This document shows positions 15,944-23,408 of a stretch of 23,475 bases of DNA, piece after piece (positions within the stretch are counted from its first letter, which is position 1; the number at the start of each line of letters is the position of its first letter). The notes under the pieces were generated by a model that had not been told where the DNA came from, made no database searches, and saw only the letters and a program-made list of their open reading frames with translations. A program made the translations under genes and the position numbers. The stretch comes from an uncultured Eubacteriales bacterium (GTDB taxonomy: Bacteria > Bacillota > Clostridia > UBA1381 > UBA9506), in the NCBI GenBank assembly GCA_900545185.1, contig UQYH01000024.1, positions 1 through 23,475 on the forward strand, written 5' to 3'.

Positions 15944-17351
15944 AAGCTTTGTCAAGCGCTTAAATGCCGTACCCGATGGTGAAAAAGGCGATTTGGAAAG
16001 CTTCTTGGATGTATCAAGTGCACTTAAATATATTGCCTCTAACACCGTGCTTTGCAACTATGACAGTTACAACGGCAACATGCACCATAACTTTTATCTA
16101 TACGAAAATGCAGACGGCATTTTCAGTGTGATCCCCTGGGATTTCAATATGTCTTTCGGCGGATTTGGCGGTGCAAACAGCAATGTCGGTATCGACACGC
16201 CCGTTACCTCCGGCAGCATTGATGAGCTTCCTTTAATCGGTAAGCTGTTGGCTGTCTCGGAATATAAAGAAGAATATTACGGCTACATTAAGCAGCTGAT
16301 GAACGAACTGGAGGATTTTGAAAGCCGCGTCAATGCCCTGAAAAAGACGATTGCCTCTTATGTTAAGGCCGACTCTACCGCATTTTACGGCTACGATGCC
16401 TTCGAGGCCAATACCACTTTGACGCAAAATGACGCAGCTGCCAAAAGCGATACTGCAACCGACAATACCCGTCCCGGCGGACGCGGCGGCTTTGGCGGTA
16501 ATGTTTCCATCGTGCAATGCGCCGCCGACAGGCTGGCAAACTTAAAAGCACAATTCGGCGGCACAGCCGATACCAAAATCGAAAATCAAAAAGGCTTCGG
16601 CGGACGCGGCGAAAATCGCGGCAATCGCAATGAATCGGCCATAACACCGCCCGAAGGGCAAAACGGCACACCGCAGCAAGGCGATATGCAGCCCCCAAAC
16701 GGCGAACCGCCGCAAGGCATGCAGCCGCCCGAAAACGGTGAACCTCCCGAAAGCGGCGGCGGACCGGGCGGTTTTCCGCCACAGGGCGGCATGAACGGCC
16801 GCCCCGGCGCACGGCCGGAGGGTGGTGCGAGCACAGATATGCAGCCCCCGGAGCCGCCGGAAAACAGTGACGGTCAACCGGAGGGCGCACCGCCCCAAAT
16901 GCCGAATGCCGAAACAGACGCTTCGGGCGAGAATTCTCAAATGCCAAAAGATGACGGATTTCGCGGCGGCAGAGACAACAAGAAGCAAGCACAAAACACC
17001 GCTATCCGTGTCCATGTAAACGGCCACATTATCCGTTTTAACACAGACCCCGTTTTATCGGACACGGGATCCACCCTTGTCGGCTACCGTTCAATTATGG
17101 AGGAGCTTGGCGCCGCGGTCAGCTGGGATGAAGCGACAAAAACCGTCACGGCCGAAAAGGACGGCACAACCGTTACGCTCACCATCGGATCCGATACAGC
17201 TTATGTAAACGGCGAGGCGCAAACGCTGACTCAGCCGCCCGAAATACAAAACGGCTCCACTATGATTCCGATTCGTTTTATGGCCGAGGCACTGGGTATG
17301 AAGGTCGGCTGGACGGAAAGCAGCCGATTGATAACAATTACATCTAAATGA
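15858..17351 (+). pseudogene. CotH-kinase-type protein, 5'-truncated, with C-terminal stalk domain
   Basis: Reading in a frame +1 relative to the VTC gene, the sequence from about LAYREDETYSYADL (15867) matches the C-terminal half of CotH-kinase-family proteins: DLESFLDVSSALKYIASNTVLCNYDSYNGNMHHNFYLYE, then VIPWDFNMSFGGFGG. A Gly/Pro/Gln-rich linker follows (about 16460-16980), then a copper amine oxidase N-terminal-like (stalk) domain with VHVNGHIIRF, SIMEELGAAVSWDEATKTV and MIPIRFMAEALGMKVGW. The signal peptide and kinase N-lobe are missing. The only upstream in-frame ATG (15759) lies inside the VTC gene, so the first ~33 residues from it would be out-of-frame VTC sequence. Intact relatives are secreted or surface proteins. 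Probably non-functional as it stands. Confidence 0.75.
16630..16960 (+). repeat. Pro/Gly/Gln low-complexity linker with repeated MQPP..GEPP units
   Basis: Within the CotH-like fragment the motif MQPP recurs with NGEPP: DMQPPNGEPPQG, GMQPPENGEPPES and DMQPPEPPENS. The DNA is GC-rich and internally repetitive. Such linkers are common between CotH-type and stalk domains and may vary in length between strains. Confidence 0.6.
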
Positions 17352-17395
17352 TGTTTTATATATAATCCTCTTTTCCGTTTTTCCCCCTCTAAAAG

Positions 17396-17416
17396 GGCTG
17401 CGTTAAATCAGCAGCC
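17396..17416 (+). terminator. Weak hairpin after the CotH-like fragment
   Basis: GGCTGC/GCAGCC six-bp stem with a nine-base loop, followed by ATTTGACTTTACTTTTT, a poor U tract. It partly abuts the promoter of the next gene. Confidence 0.35.
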
Positions 17417-17418
17417 AT

Positions 17419-17447
17419 TTGACTTTACTTTTTATGGGGTATATGAT
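17419..17447 (+). promoter_or_regulatory. Promoter of the second two-component system
   Basis: TTGACT (17419-17424), 17-bp spacer, TATGAT (17442-17447), followed by TACAAT as an overlapping alternative at 22 bp. The leader to the ATG is about 35 bases. Confidence 0.6.
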
Positions 17448-17486
17448 ACAATAAATACAATCTCTAAAACAAAGGAGCTGATTTGT

Positions 17487-18161
17487 ATGCGTCTTTTGGT
17501 TGTGGAGGACGAACGCGACTTAAACCGCGTGATTGCCCGACGTTTGGAAAAGGAGGGCTACTCGGTTGACCGCTGTTTTGACGGTGAAGAAGCGCTGGAT
17601 TATTTGGCCGCAGGTGAATTTGATGCCGTTATTCTAGATATTATGCTGCCCAAATATAACGGATTGGAAATTGTACGGCGCATGCGCGCAGCTAAAAATC
17701 AGACACCGGTTTTGTTTTTAACGGCAAAGGACAGTGTATCGGATCGTGTTGCAGGGCTTGATGCCGGTGCAGAGGACTATTTGGTAAAACCCTTTGCGTT
17801 TGAAGAGCTTTTGGCACGCATTCGTGTGATGACGCGCAAATCGGCCGGTAATCATACCAATATTTTTGAAATTGCCGACCTTTCCATGGATGTCGCTGCT
17901 CACACGGTAACGCGCGGCGGTCAGTCCATTGCACTTTCGGCCAAGGAATTTGATATTTTGGAATATTTATTGCGCAACAAGGGACTTGTCCTCTCGCGTG
18001 AAAAAATAGAAAACCACATTTGGAATTTTGACTATGCAGGCGGTACAAATGTGATTGACGTTTACATCCGCTATCTGCGCAAAAAAATTGACGACCCCTT
18101 TACCCAAAAGCTGATTCACACCATCCGCGGCAAGGGGTATGTGCTGAGGGAGGAAGCATGA
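17487..18161 (+). CDS. OmpR-family response regulator
   Basis: A DNA-binding two-component regulator of 224 residues. The receiver domain has VEDE (6-9), phospho-acceptor D51 in ILDIMLP, T79 and K101 in VKPFA. The C-terminal winged helix has EFDILEYLLRNKGLVLSRE and NVIDVYIRYLRKKI. AAAGGAG precedes ATG 17487. It overlaps the kinase gene by four bases (ATGA), so they are cotranslated partners. Targets are unknown; the position next to the VTC/CotH remnant suggests that it once controlled that cluster, but no operator was identified. Confidence 0.92.
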   Translation: MRLLVVEDERDLNRVIARRLEKEGYSVDRCFDGEEALDYLAAGEFDAVILDIMLPKYNGLEIVRRMRAAKNQTPVLFLTAKDSVSDRVAGLDAGAEDYLVKPFAFEELLARIRVMTRKSAGNHTNIFEIADLSMDVAAHTVTRGGQSIALSAKEFDILEYLLRNKGLVLSREKIENHIWNFDYAGGTNVIDVYIRYLRKKIDDPFTQKLIHTIRGKGYVLREEA

Positions 18162-19537
18162 GTAAATTATCTGTAAAATGGCGTATCACCATTTGGTATG
18201 CCATTCTTATGACCGTTATGTCCGCCGTTTTGCTGGGATTAACGCTTTCGGTCACGCGCAGCATGATGGAACGCGATTTAAGCGGACGGATTACCCGAAC
18301 TGTGGGCGAACTGGCACATCGGCTTTCCGGCCCCATGATGCCGCCGCCGAAAGCTGACAAAAGCATCGACCGAAATAAAGACGTACATTATTTCGAGCAA
18401 GGCGTCCATATGGCGCTTTACAATGCCGAAGGCGCCCTAATTGCCGGTCATATTCCCTTTACGCTGGGAGATACGCCCGATTTTCAGGACGATGTTCTGC
18501 GCCGCACGGTGTACGAAGGTGAACTGTGCCTGGTATATGATAAATCCGTCCGCACGCAGGACGGGCAGTCTTTGTGGCTGAAGGGCATTGTTTCCGTCTC
18601 GGCCGAAAGCTACATGCTGCGCGCCGCAGCCAAGACCAATATTTTGCTGACCCTGGCTTTGATTACGGCCGCAGCCATCGGCGGTTATTTTATCATCCGC
18701 CATGCCTTAAAGCCGGTTGACGCAATCAGCAAAGCCGCGCACGAAATCAGCGAAAGCAACGATTTATCACGCCGCATTGCTCTTTCCGGCAGTGATGAAA
18801 TTCATCGCATGGCCGCCGCTTTTGACGGTATGCTGGATAAAATAGAGGCGACTCTTGAACGCGAAAAGCAGTTTACCTCCGATGCTTCACATGAACTGCG
18901 CACGCCCGTTGCCGTCATTGTATCCGAATGTGAGTATATGCTCGACTGTGCCAAATCCACGGATGAATACCGTGAATCGGCACAATCTGTCAAGCGTCAG
19001 GCCGAAAAAATGTCAAACCTGATTGCAGAGCTGCTCACCATTTCACGCATGGATCGTAACACACAGGCCTTTACGCCGGAGGATTTGGATATCAGTGAGC
19101 TGCTCACCTTCGTCTGTGAGGAGCAGCAGGATATTCATGATAATGCCGTTCATCTCCACACGGATATTCCCGTCGGCATTATCGTGCAGGCCGACCGCTT
19201 TTTGCTGGCACGTTTGTTGATTAATTTAATCAGCAATGCATATCAATATACCCCTTCGGGCGGCGATATTTGGGTATCGCTCACACAGGCCGATGCACAG
19301 CTTTGCATTACGGTGCGTGATGACGGTATCGGCATGGCGCCGGAGGAATTACCGAAAATTTGGGAGCGGTTTTATCAGGTTGACCCCTCGCGAAGCAATC
19401 AAAACGGCAGCAGCGGTTTGGGGCTTTCCATTGTCAAATGGATTGCCGAAGCACACCATGGCACCGTCAGCGTTCAGAGTGCATCCGGCAAGGGCACAAG
19501 CTTTACACTGCTTCTGCCCTTGCATACGGATATATAA
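18158..19537 (+). CDS. Sensor histidine kinase
   Basis: Membrane kinase of 459 residues, partner of the preceding regulator. Transmembrane helix about 10-32, a short extracytoplasmic domain about 35-155 with a proline-rich segment (SGPMMPPPK), second helix about 160-181, HAMP about 182-232, HisKA with H245 in DASHELRTPVAV, and HATPase_c with N360 in NLISNAYQYT, DDGIGMAP (388-395) and SSGLGLSIVKW. All kinase motifs are intact. GGGAGG precedes the ATG at 18158, which overlaps the regulator's TGA. Gene architecture resembles CusS/ArlS-type kinases; the signal is unknown. Its stop lies 15 bp from the converging SOD gene, with no clear terminator between. Confidence 0.92.
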   Translation: MSKLSVKWRITIWYAILMTVMSAVLLGLTLSVTRSMMERDLSGRITRTVGELAHRLSGPMMPPPKADKSIDRNKDVHYFEQGVHMALYNAEGALIAGHIPFTLGDTPDFQDDVLRRTVYEGELCLVYDKSVRTQDGQSLWLKGIVSVSAESYMLRAAAKTNILLTLALITAAAIGGYFIIRHALKPVDAISKAAHEISESNDLSRRIALSGSDEIHRMAAAFDGMLDKIEATLEREKQFTSDASHELRTPVAVIVSECEYMLDCAKSTDEYRESAQSVKRQAEKMSNLIAELLTISRMDRNTQAFTPEDLDISELLTFVCEEQQDIHDNAVHLHTDIPVGIIVQADRFLLARLLINLISNAYQYTPSGGDIWVSLTQADAQLCITVRDDGIGMAPEELPKIWERFYQVDPSRSNQNGSSGLGLSIVKWIAEAHHGTVSVQSASGKGTSFTLLLPLHTDI

Positions 19538-19552
19538 AAGCCTTTAAGTATA

Positions 19553-20056
19553 TTACAGCCGCGCAATGACACCGCAGGCAATTTTGCTGCCCGAATCGCC
19601 GGCAGGCTGCGTTCTGAAATCATCGGACATGCTGTGCACAATAACCGTTTTGCCGATAATATCCTGCACCTTAAACCGATCGGTAAACACAGCCTGCCAG
19701 GCAAAGCCATGATTGGAAAACAGCGGCGGCAAATCGCCTGCGTGGAACGGGTGCTCGCAGTCATTGGGATTATAATGACCGCCTGCCGCCGCAAAGGGAT
19801 CCTCCTCGCTGCCCACACAACGCTCGCCGCTGTGAATGTGAAAGCCGAACACACCGCCGCCGCAAAGGCCGGATTTAAACGGCAGCCCTTCGGCTGCGCA
19901 AACAACCAGCGTCCCATCGTCTACGGGATAAAAGCTGACCGTCCCGATGAGATCCTTGTGCAGTCTGTCTCCGCGGATTTCGGCCGCCGCAAACGGCGCA
20001 CTGCGGCATAAGTGATTTAAAATTTCGCCCTGTCTTTCTTCATTCCATGCAAACAT
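19553..20056 (-). CDS. Cu,Zn superoxide dismutase-family protein, no signal peptide
   Basis: A 167-residue protein with the complete SodC metal site. Copper ligands are H73 and H75 in GFHIHSG, H94 in GGHYNP (bridging) and H141 in VIVHSMSDDF. Zinc ligands are H94, H102, H105 and D108 in CEHPFHAGD. The conserved disulfide pair is C80 (ERCVG) and C161 (KIACGVI). The active-site arginine of animal SOD1 is replaced by K158. Unlike most bacterial SodC it has no export signal, so a cytoplasmic location is predicted, where the disulfide may not form. AAAGGATG precedes ATG 20056. Activity as a dismutase is likely from ligands but unproven; some Bacillota homologues (B. subtilis YojM) have lost copper ligands. 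Confidence 0.88.
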   Translation of the reverse strand: MFAWNEERQGEILNHLCRSAPFAAAEIRGDRLHKDLIGTVSFYPVDDGTLVVCAAEGLPFKSGLCGGGVFGFHIHSGERCVGSEEDPFAAAGGHYNPNDCEHPFHAGDLPPLFSNHGFAWQAVFTDRFKVQDIIGKTVIVHSMSDDFRTQPAGDSGSKIACGVIARL

Positions 20057-20072
20057 TTTTTACATCCTTTCT

Positions 20073-20102
20073 CCGCCGGTTGCCGCGCATGGCTGCCGGC
20101 GG
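20073..20102 (-). promoter_or_regulatory. GC-rich hairpin in the SOD-like gene leader
   Basis: CCGCCGG (20073-20079) and CCGGCGG (20096-20102) form a 7-bp all-GC stem, with an inner GCC/GGC pairing. The hairpin lies a few bases upstream of the ribosome site in the minus-strand mRNA. Possible effects are on mRNA stability or translation; it is not followed by a U run, so it is not a terminator. Confidence 0.5.
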
Positions 20103-20122
20103 CTGAAATATTTGTCGTTAAC

Positions 20123-20151
20123 AGTATATGCCGATACCGGCAAACTGTTAT
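20123..20151 (-). promoter_or_regulatory. Promoter of the SOD-like gene with an inverted repeat in the spacer
   Basis: On the minus strand, ATAACA (20151-20146), 17 bp, TATACT (20128-20123). The spacer contains the perfect inverted repeat TGCCG-ATAC-CGGCA (20129-20142), directly next to the -10. This placement is typical of an operator. Confidence 0.5.
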
Positions 20152-20176
20152 TTTTTTGAAAAAAACGGTTTAAGAC

Positions 20177-20205
20177 TTGTAATTTTAAGCATTATATAGT
20201 ACAAT
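20177..20205 (+). promoter_or_regulatory. Promoter of the MATE transporter gene
   Basis: TTGTAA (20177-20182), 17-bp spacer, TACAAT (20200-20205), about 35 bases before the start codon. Confidence 0.65.
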
Positions 20206-20240
20206 AAGTATGACTGACGATTCATTTTGAGGTGACCGTA

Positions 20241-21611
20241 ATGAGAAAAAAAGAACACATACAGACCATCGAACCCGACAAGCTTTTGTTCACTTCGGCG
20301 GCTTTAAAAGCCTTGATTATTCCGCTGATTATTGAACAGGTGCTGGCGGTTTTGGTCGGCATGGCGGACGCTATGATGGTTTCCGGCACCGGCGAGGCGG
20401 CGCTTTCGGCTGTTTCACTGGTCGATATGATGAACGTTATCATAATTAATTTATTCGCTGCCTTAGCAACGGGCGGTTCCGTTGTCGCTTCACAGTTTAT
20501 CGGGGCTCAAAAAAAGGATAAGGCCTGTCAATCGGCCGGTCAGCTTATTTTGGTTACTTCTGTACTGTCCTCAATCATTATGGTACTGACGCTTATTTTC
20601 AAACGTCAGCTGGTTTCCCTGTTTTTCGGCTCAATCGAGGCAGATGTTATGACAAATGCTTTAACATACTTTACCATAACGGCCGTTTCCTACCCGTTTA
20701 TTGCGGTATACAGTGCGGCAAATGCGTTGTTCCGTGCCATGGGTAATTCCAAAATTACCATGAAAACCGCCTTACTGATGAATTTGATTAACATTGTGGG
20801 AAATGCCATTTTAATTTACGGCTTTCAAATGGGCGTTGCCGGTGCGGCCTATGCCACTCTTTTGGCACGTGCGGTTGCCTGCATTTTAATGCTGGTTCTT
20901 TTAGGTCGTTCCGAGGGGGACATTTCCATCAGCCTGCACCAGGACTGGCGGCCGAATTTTTCCATGATTCAGCGTATTTTGCGCATTGGTGTGCCCAACG
21001 GCTTTGAAAACACGTTTTTTCAGCTGGGACGCGTGCTGGTTCTCAGCATTATCTCCTATTTCGGCACAACGCAAATTGCGGCCAATGCAACGGCCAATTC
21101 TTTAACCTCTATTGCCTGTATTCCCGGTCATGCTATCGGTCTTGCCATGATTACCATTATCGGCCAGTGCGTCGGCGCACAGGATTTAAAACAGGCTGTG
21201 TATTACATGAAGCGACTGATGAAGCTGACCTATATTTTAATGTTTATCGTTGCGGTCGCTTTAATGCTCTTATTAACCTTTATTTTAAAGCTTTACCATC
21301 TTTCACCCGAAACCGAATGGCTGGCCTTTGTGCTGGTTGCCATTCATGCAGGCTTCGGCATCATCTTTTGGCCGGCATCCTTTACCCTGCCGAACGCATT
21401 GCGCGCGGCTAACGATGTCACCTTTACCATGATCGTTGCCGTCGCGTCCATGCTTATTTTCCGCATCGCCAGCAGTTACATTTTAGGGCTTTGGCTCGGC
21501 TGGGGTGCCATTGGTGTTTGGCTGGCTATGGTAATGGACTGGATATGCCGCGTTGTCTGCTTTGTTTCCCGTGTTGTCAGCGGCGCATGGAAAAAGAAGG
21601 CTGCCACGTAA
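20241..21611 (+). CDS. MATE family efflux transporter
   Basis: A predicted Na+ or H+ coupled exporter of drugs or metabolites in the membrane. The 456-residue protein is of usual MATE length, with about twelve hydrophobic segments in two halves. Family features include IPLIIEQVLAVLVGMADAMMVS at the N-terminus, ALATGGSVVASQFIGA, and the second-half counterpart IACIPGHAIGLAMITIIGQCVGA. GAGGTGA (20229-20235) fits ATG 20241; an in-frame GTG (20232) lies within this site and is rejected. Transcribed from its own promoter and followed 46 bp later by the HAD phosphatase gene, perhaps cotranscribed. The substrate is unknown. Confidence 0.93.
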   Translation: MRKKEHIQTIEPDKLLFTSAALKALIIPLIIEQVLAVLVGMADAMMVSGTGEAALSAVSLVDMMNVIIINLFAALATGGSVVASQFIGAQKKDKACQSAGQLILVTSVLSSIIMVLTLIFKRQLVSLFFGSIEADVMTNALTYFTITAVSYPFIAVYSAANALFRAMGNSKITMKTALLMNLINIVGNAILIYGFQMGVAGAAYATLLARAVACILMLVLLGRSEGDISISLHQDWRPNFSMIQRILRIGVPNGFENTFFQLGRVLVLSIISYFGTTQIAANATANSLTSIACIPGHAIGLAMITIIGQCVGAQDLKQAVYYMKRLMKLTYILMFIVAVALMLLLTFILKLYHLSPETEWLAFVLVAIHAGFGIIFWPASFTLPNALRAANDVTFTMIVAVASMLIFRIASSYILGLWLGWGAIGVWLAMVMDWICRVVCFVSRVVSGAWKKKAAT

Positions 21612-21657
21612 ATTGACGTACTTATATACCGATCGGACATAAAAAGGAGGATGCCTT

Positions 21658-22446
21658 ATGGATAAAAAAATTGAAGAATTACGACGCAAAGACGGTTTTA
21701 TCTGTGATATGGACGGTGTTATCTATCACGGAAATCGTCTGCTGCCCGGCGTGACGGAATTTGTAAACTGGATGCAGCGCGAAAAGAAAAAGTTTTTGTT
21801 TTTAACCAATTCAAGTGAATATTCGCCTCTGGAGCTGCGCCAAAAGCTGGCTCGCATGGGACTTGAGGTGGACGAAAGCCACTTTTATACCAGTGCCCTC
21901 GCCACCGCCATGTTTTTAAAAAATCAAATGCCCGGCTGCAGCGCCTATGTCATCGGCGCCCCCGGTCTTTTAAACGCATTATATGATGCCGGCATCACCA
22001 TGAACGATATAAACCCCGACTATGTCGTGGTCGGCGAAACACGTAACTATAATTACGAAAGTGTGCTGCGCGCCGTCAACCATGTGCGCAACGGCGCACG
22101 CTTAATCGGTACCAATACGGATTTAACCGGCCCGGGACAGGATGGCATCATCCCTGCCTGCCGCGCCTTTATTGCGCCGGTCGAGCTGGCCTCTAACAAA
22201 TCGGCCTATTTCATAGGTAAGCCGAACCCTTTAATGATGCGTACCGGCCTTAAAATGCTTGATGTCCATTCCGAAAACGCCGCTATGATCGGCGATCGGA
22301 TGGATACGGATATTATTGCCGGAATTGAAACCGGTCTCGATACCGTTTTGGTTCTTTCGGGCGTAACGCAGCGCGAGGATTTGGAGCAGTATCCCTACCG
22401 CCCCAATCACATTTTAAACGGCGTTGGGGATTTAGCCAACGCTTGA
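21658..22446 (+). CDS. HAD-IIA phosphatase (NagD-like)
   Basis: A cytosolic phosphohydrolase of 262 residues. Motif I is CDMDGVIYHG with nucleophile D17 and D19; motif II is LTNSS (T50); motif III is K188 in FIGKPNP; motif IV is MIGDRMDTD with D213. The C2 cap lies between motifs II and III, as in NagD and AraL, and GKPNP is typical of this group. Reported NagD-like substrates include nucleotides and sugar phosphates, but these cannot be chosen here. AAAAAGGAGG precedes the ATG. The last codons overlap the -35 of the next promoter. Confidence 0.92.
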   Translation: MDKKIEELRRKDGFICDMDGVIYHGNRLLPGVTEFVNWMQREKKKFLFLTNSSEYSPLELRQKLARMGLEVDESHFYTSALATAMFLKNQMPGCSAYVIGAPGLLNALYDAGITMNDINPDYVVVGETRNYNYESVLRAVNHVRNGARLIGTNTDLTGPGQDGIIPACRAFIAPVELASNKSAYFIGKPNPLMMRTGLKMLDVHSENAAMIGDRMDTDIIAGIETGLDTVLVLSGVTQREDLEQYPYRPNHILNGVGDLANA

Positions 22447-22471
22447 CAAACCCTAGGATTCTTGGTATAAT
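22443..22471 (+). promoter_or_regulatory. Perfect consensus sigma-A promoter
   Basis: TTGACA (22443-22448), 17-bp spacer, TATAAT (22466-22471). Both hexamers match consensus exactly. The -35 overlaps the stop codon of the HAD gene (22444-22446). It should drive strong constitutive transcription of the next gene. Confidence 0.85.
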
Positions 22472-22501
22472 TGAAGCATTAGAAAGTACAGGGGTGAAAT
22501 T

Positions 22502-23158
22502 ATGCAACAGGAAGATCAAAATAAACCTGCTTCTTTTTTGAGTAAAGTTGAAAACTTTTGGTATTATTATAAAGCGCCCGTTATCATCGTAATTGTAATT
22601 GCCGCGGTGTTGGCAATTCTTTTCACCGGTAATTCGGATTCGGTTGCAACCGATTTGAACATCGCCATCGTAACTTCCGAAACGCTGACGGAGGAATCCA
22701 TTAATTTTAATGAATCACTCCCCGGCCTGATTGCCGATGCAAACGGCGACGGTGAGGCAAACATCACCATCTCCCGTTTCTTCATCAGCAAGGATTTAAC
22801 GCAGGAAAATGATGAAACCTATCAAAATAATCTGGAATTGCAGCTTGCCAATAAGGGAGCCATCATTTACATTGCCGATGCAGCCAATTACGAGCGTTTA
22901 ATAAAAAAGGATGCCTTTTGTCCTCTGGACGAGTTTTTCGATACCGAGGCGTACGGCAACCGCGTGATGTATCGCGGCGATCAGCCGATTGCCTTTCACT
23001 TAACCGGCAGTAAGCTGCTGGCTGATATGTCCTTTACCACGGATGATTTATATGCCATGCTGCTGTTCCGCCGTCCTGAGGATGCAGATGACCCGATTGA
23101 AAACACCGAATATGCCAATGCCGTTGCCGTTTTAAAAGAACTTTTGGTGCAAGGTTGA
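22502..23158 (+). CDS. Uncharacterised membrane-anchored extracytoplasmic protein
   Basis: I do not recognise a named family. The 218-residue protein has a short cytoplasmic N-terminus, FWYYYKAP, one hydrophobic helix at about 25-42, and then a hydrophilic domain predicted outside the membrane. The external part contains DANGDGEANITI (about 78-89), which resembles a calcium-binding EF-hand loop. It also has GAIIYIADAANYERLIKKDAFCPLDEF, reminiscent of lobes of solute-binding proteins; both are resemblances only. ATG 22502 follows GGGGTGA. Expression from a perfect promoter suggests an abundant product. No clear terminator follows; the downstream sequence is the large inverted repeat. Confidence 0.75.
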   Translation: MQQEDQNKPASFLSKVENFWYYYKAPVIIVIVIAAVLAILFTGNSDSVATDLNIAIVTSETLTEESINFNESLPGLIADANGDGEANITISRFFISKDLTQENDETYQNNLELQLANKGAIIYIADAANYERLIKKDAFCPLDEFFDTEAYGNRVMYRGDQPIAFHLTGSKLLADMSFTTDDLYAMLLFRRPEDADDPIENTEYANAVAVLKELLVQG

Positions 23159-23272
23159 TTCGGCTAACCGTGACAGCAATGTTTTTTAATAATCCGGTGC
23201 ATAGGCGCAAGTTATGGTATCCGAATCCGCTCAAAGCACCGAAAAATCAGCCTTTTCTGTGTTGTCAGTCTT

Positions 23273-23290
23273 GCCATACGTCAGTATGGC
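23273..23290. repeat. Left internal hairpin of the palindromic element
   Basis: A perfect 7-bp stem GCCATAC/GTATGGC with loop GTCA. Confidence 0.7.
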
Positions 23291-23388
23291 TGCGCCTTTA
23301 CGCCTTGAAAAGTCAAGATTTTTCGTGTAGAGCGAGTTCTATATATTTTTTAAATGAGAATTTTAATGCAGTATAAGGAAACAGCGCA

Positions 23389-23408
23389 GCAAATACCGGC
23401 GTATTTGC
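23389..23408. repeat. Right internal hairpin of the palindromic element
   Basis: A perfect 8-bp stem GCAAATAC/GTATTTGC with loop CGGC. It is the inverted counterpart of the left hairpin with changes mirrored on both sides of the stem. Confidence 0.7.

Noticed and set aside
16375..17027. Long minus-strand frames opposite the CotH-like fragment.
   Set aside because: They arise from the GC-rich Pro/Gly repeat codons. They show Arg/Cys/Ala-rich translations without motifs and no ribosome sites.
19538..19552. Terminator between the converging kinase and SOD-like genes.
   Set aside because: Only 15 bp separate them and no stable hairpin with a T run is visible.
21613..21643. Promoter before the HAD phosphatase (TTGACG plus CATAAA).
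   Set aside because: The spacer would be 19 bp and the -10 poor. Cotranscription with the MATE gene is as likely.
23155..23376. A 73-codon forward frame after the unknown membrane protein.
   Set aside because: It overlaps the previous stop, has no ribosome site, and runs through the inverted repeat with no coding character.
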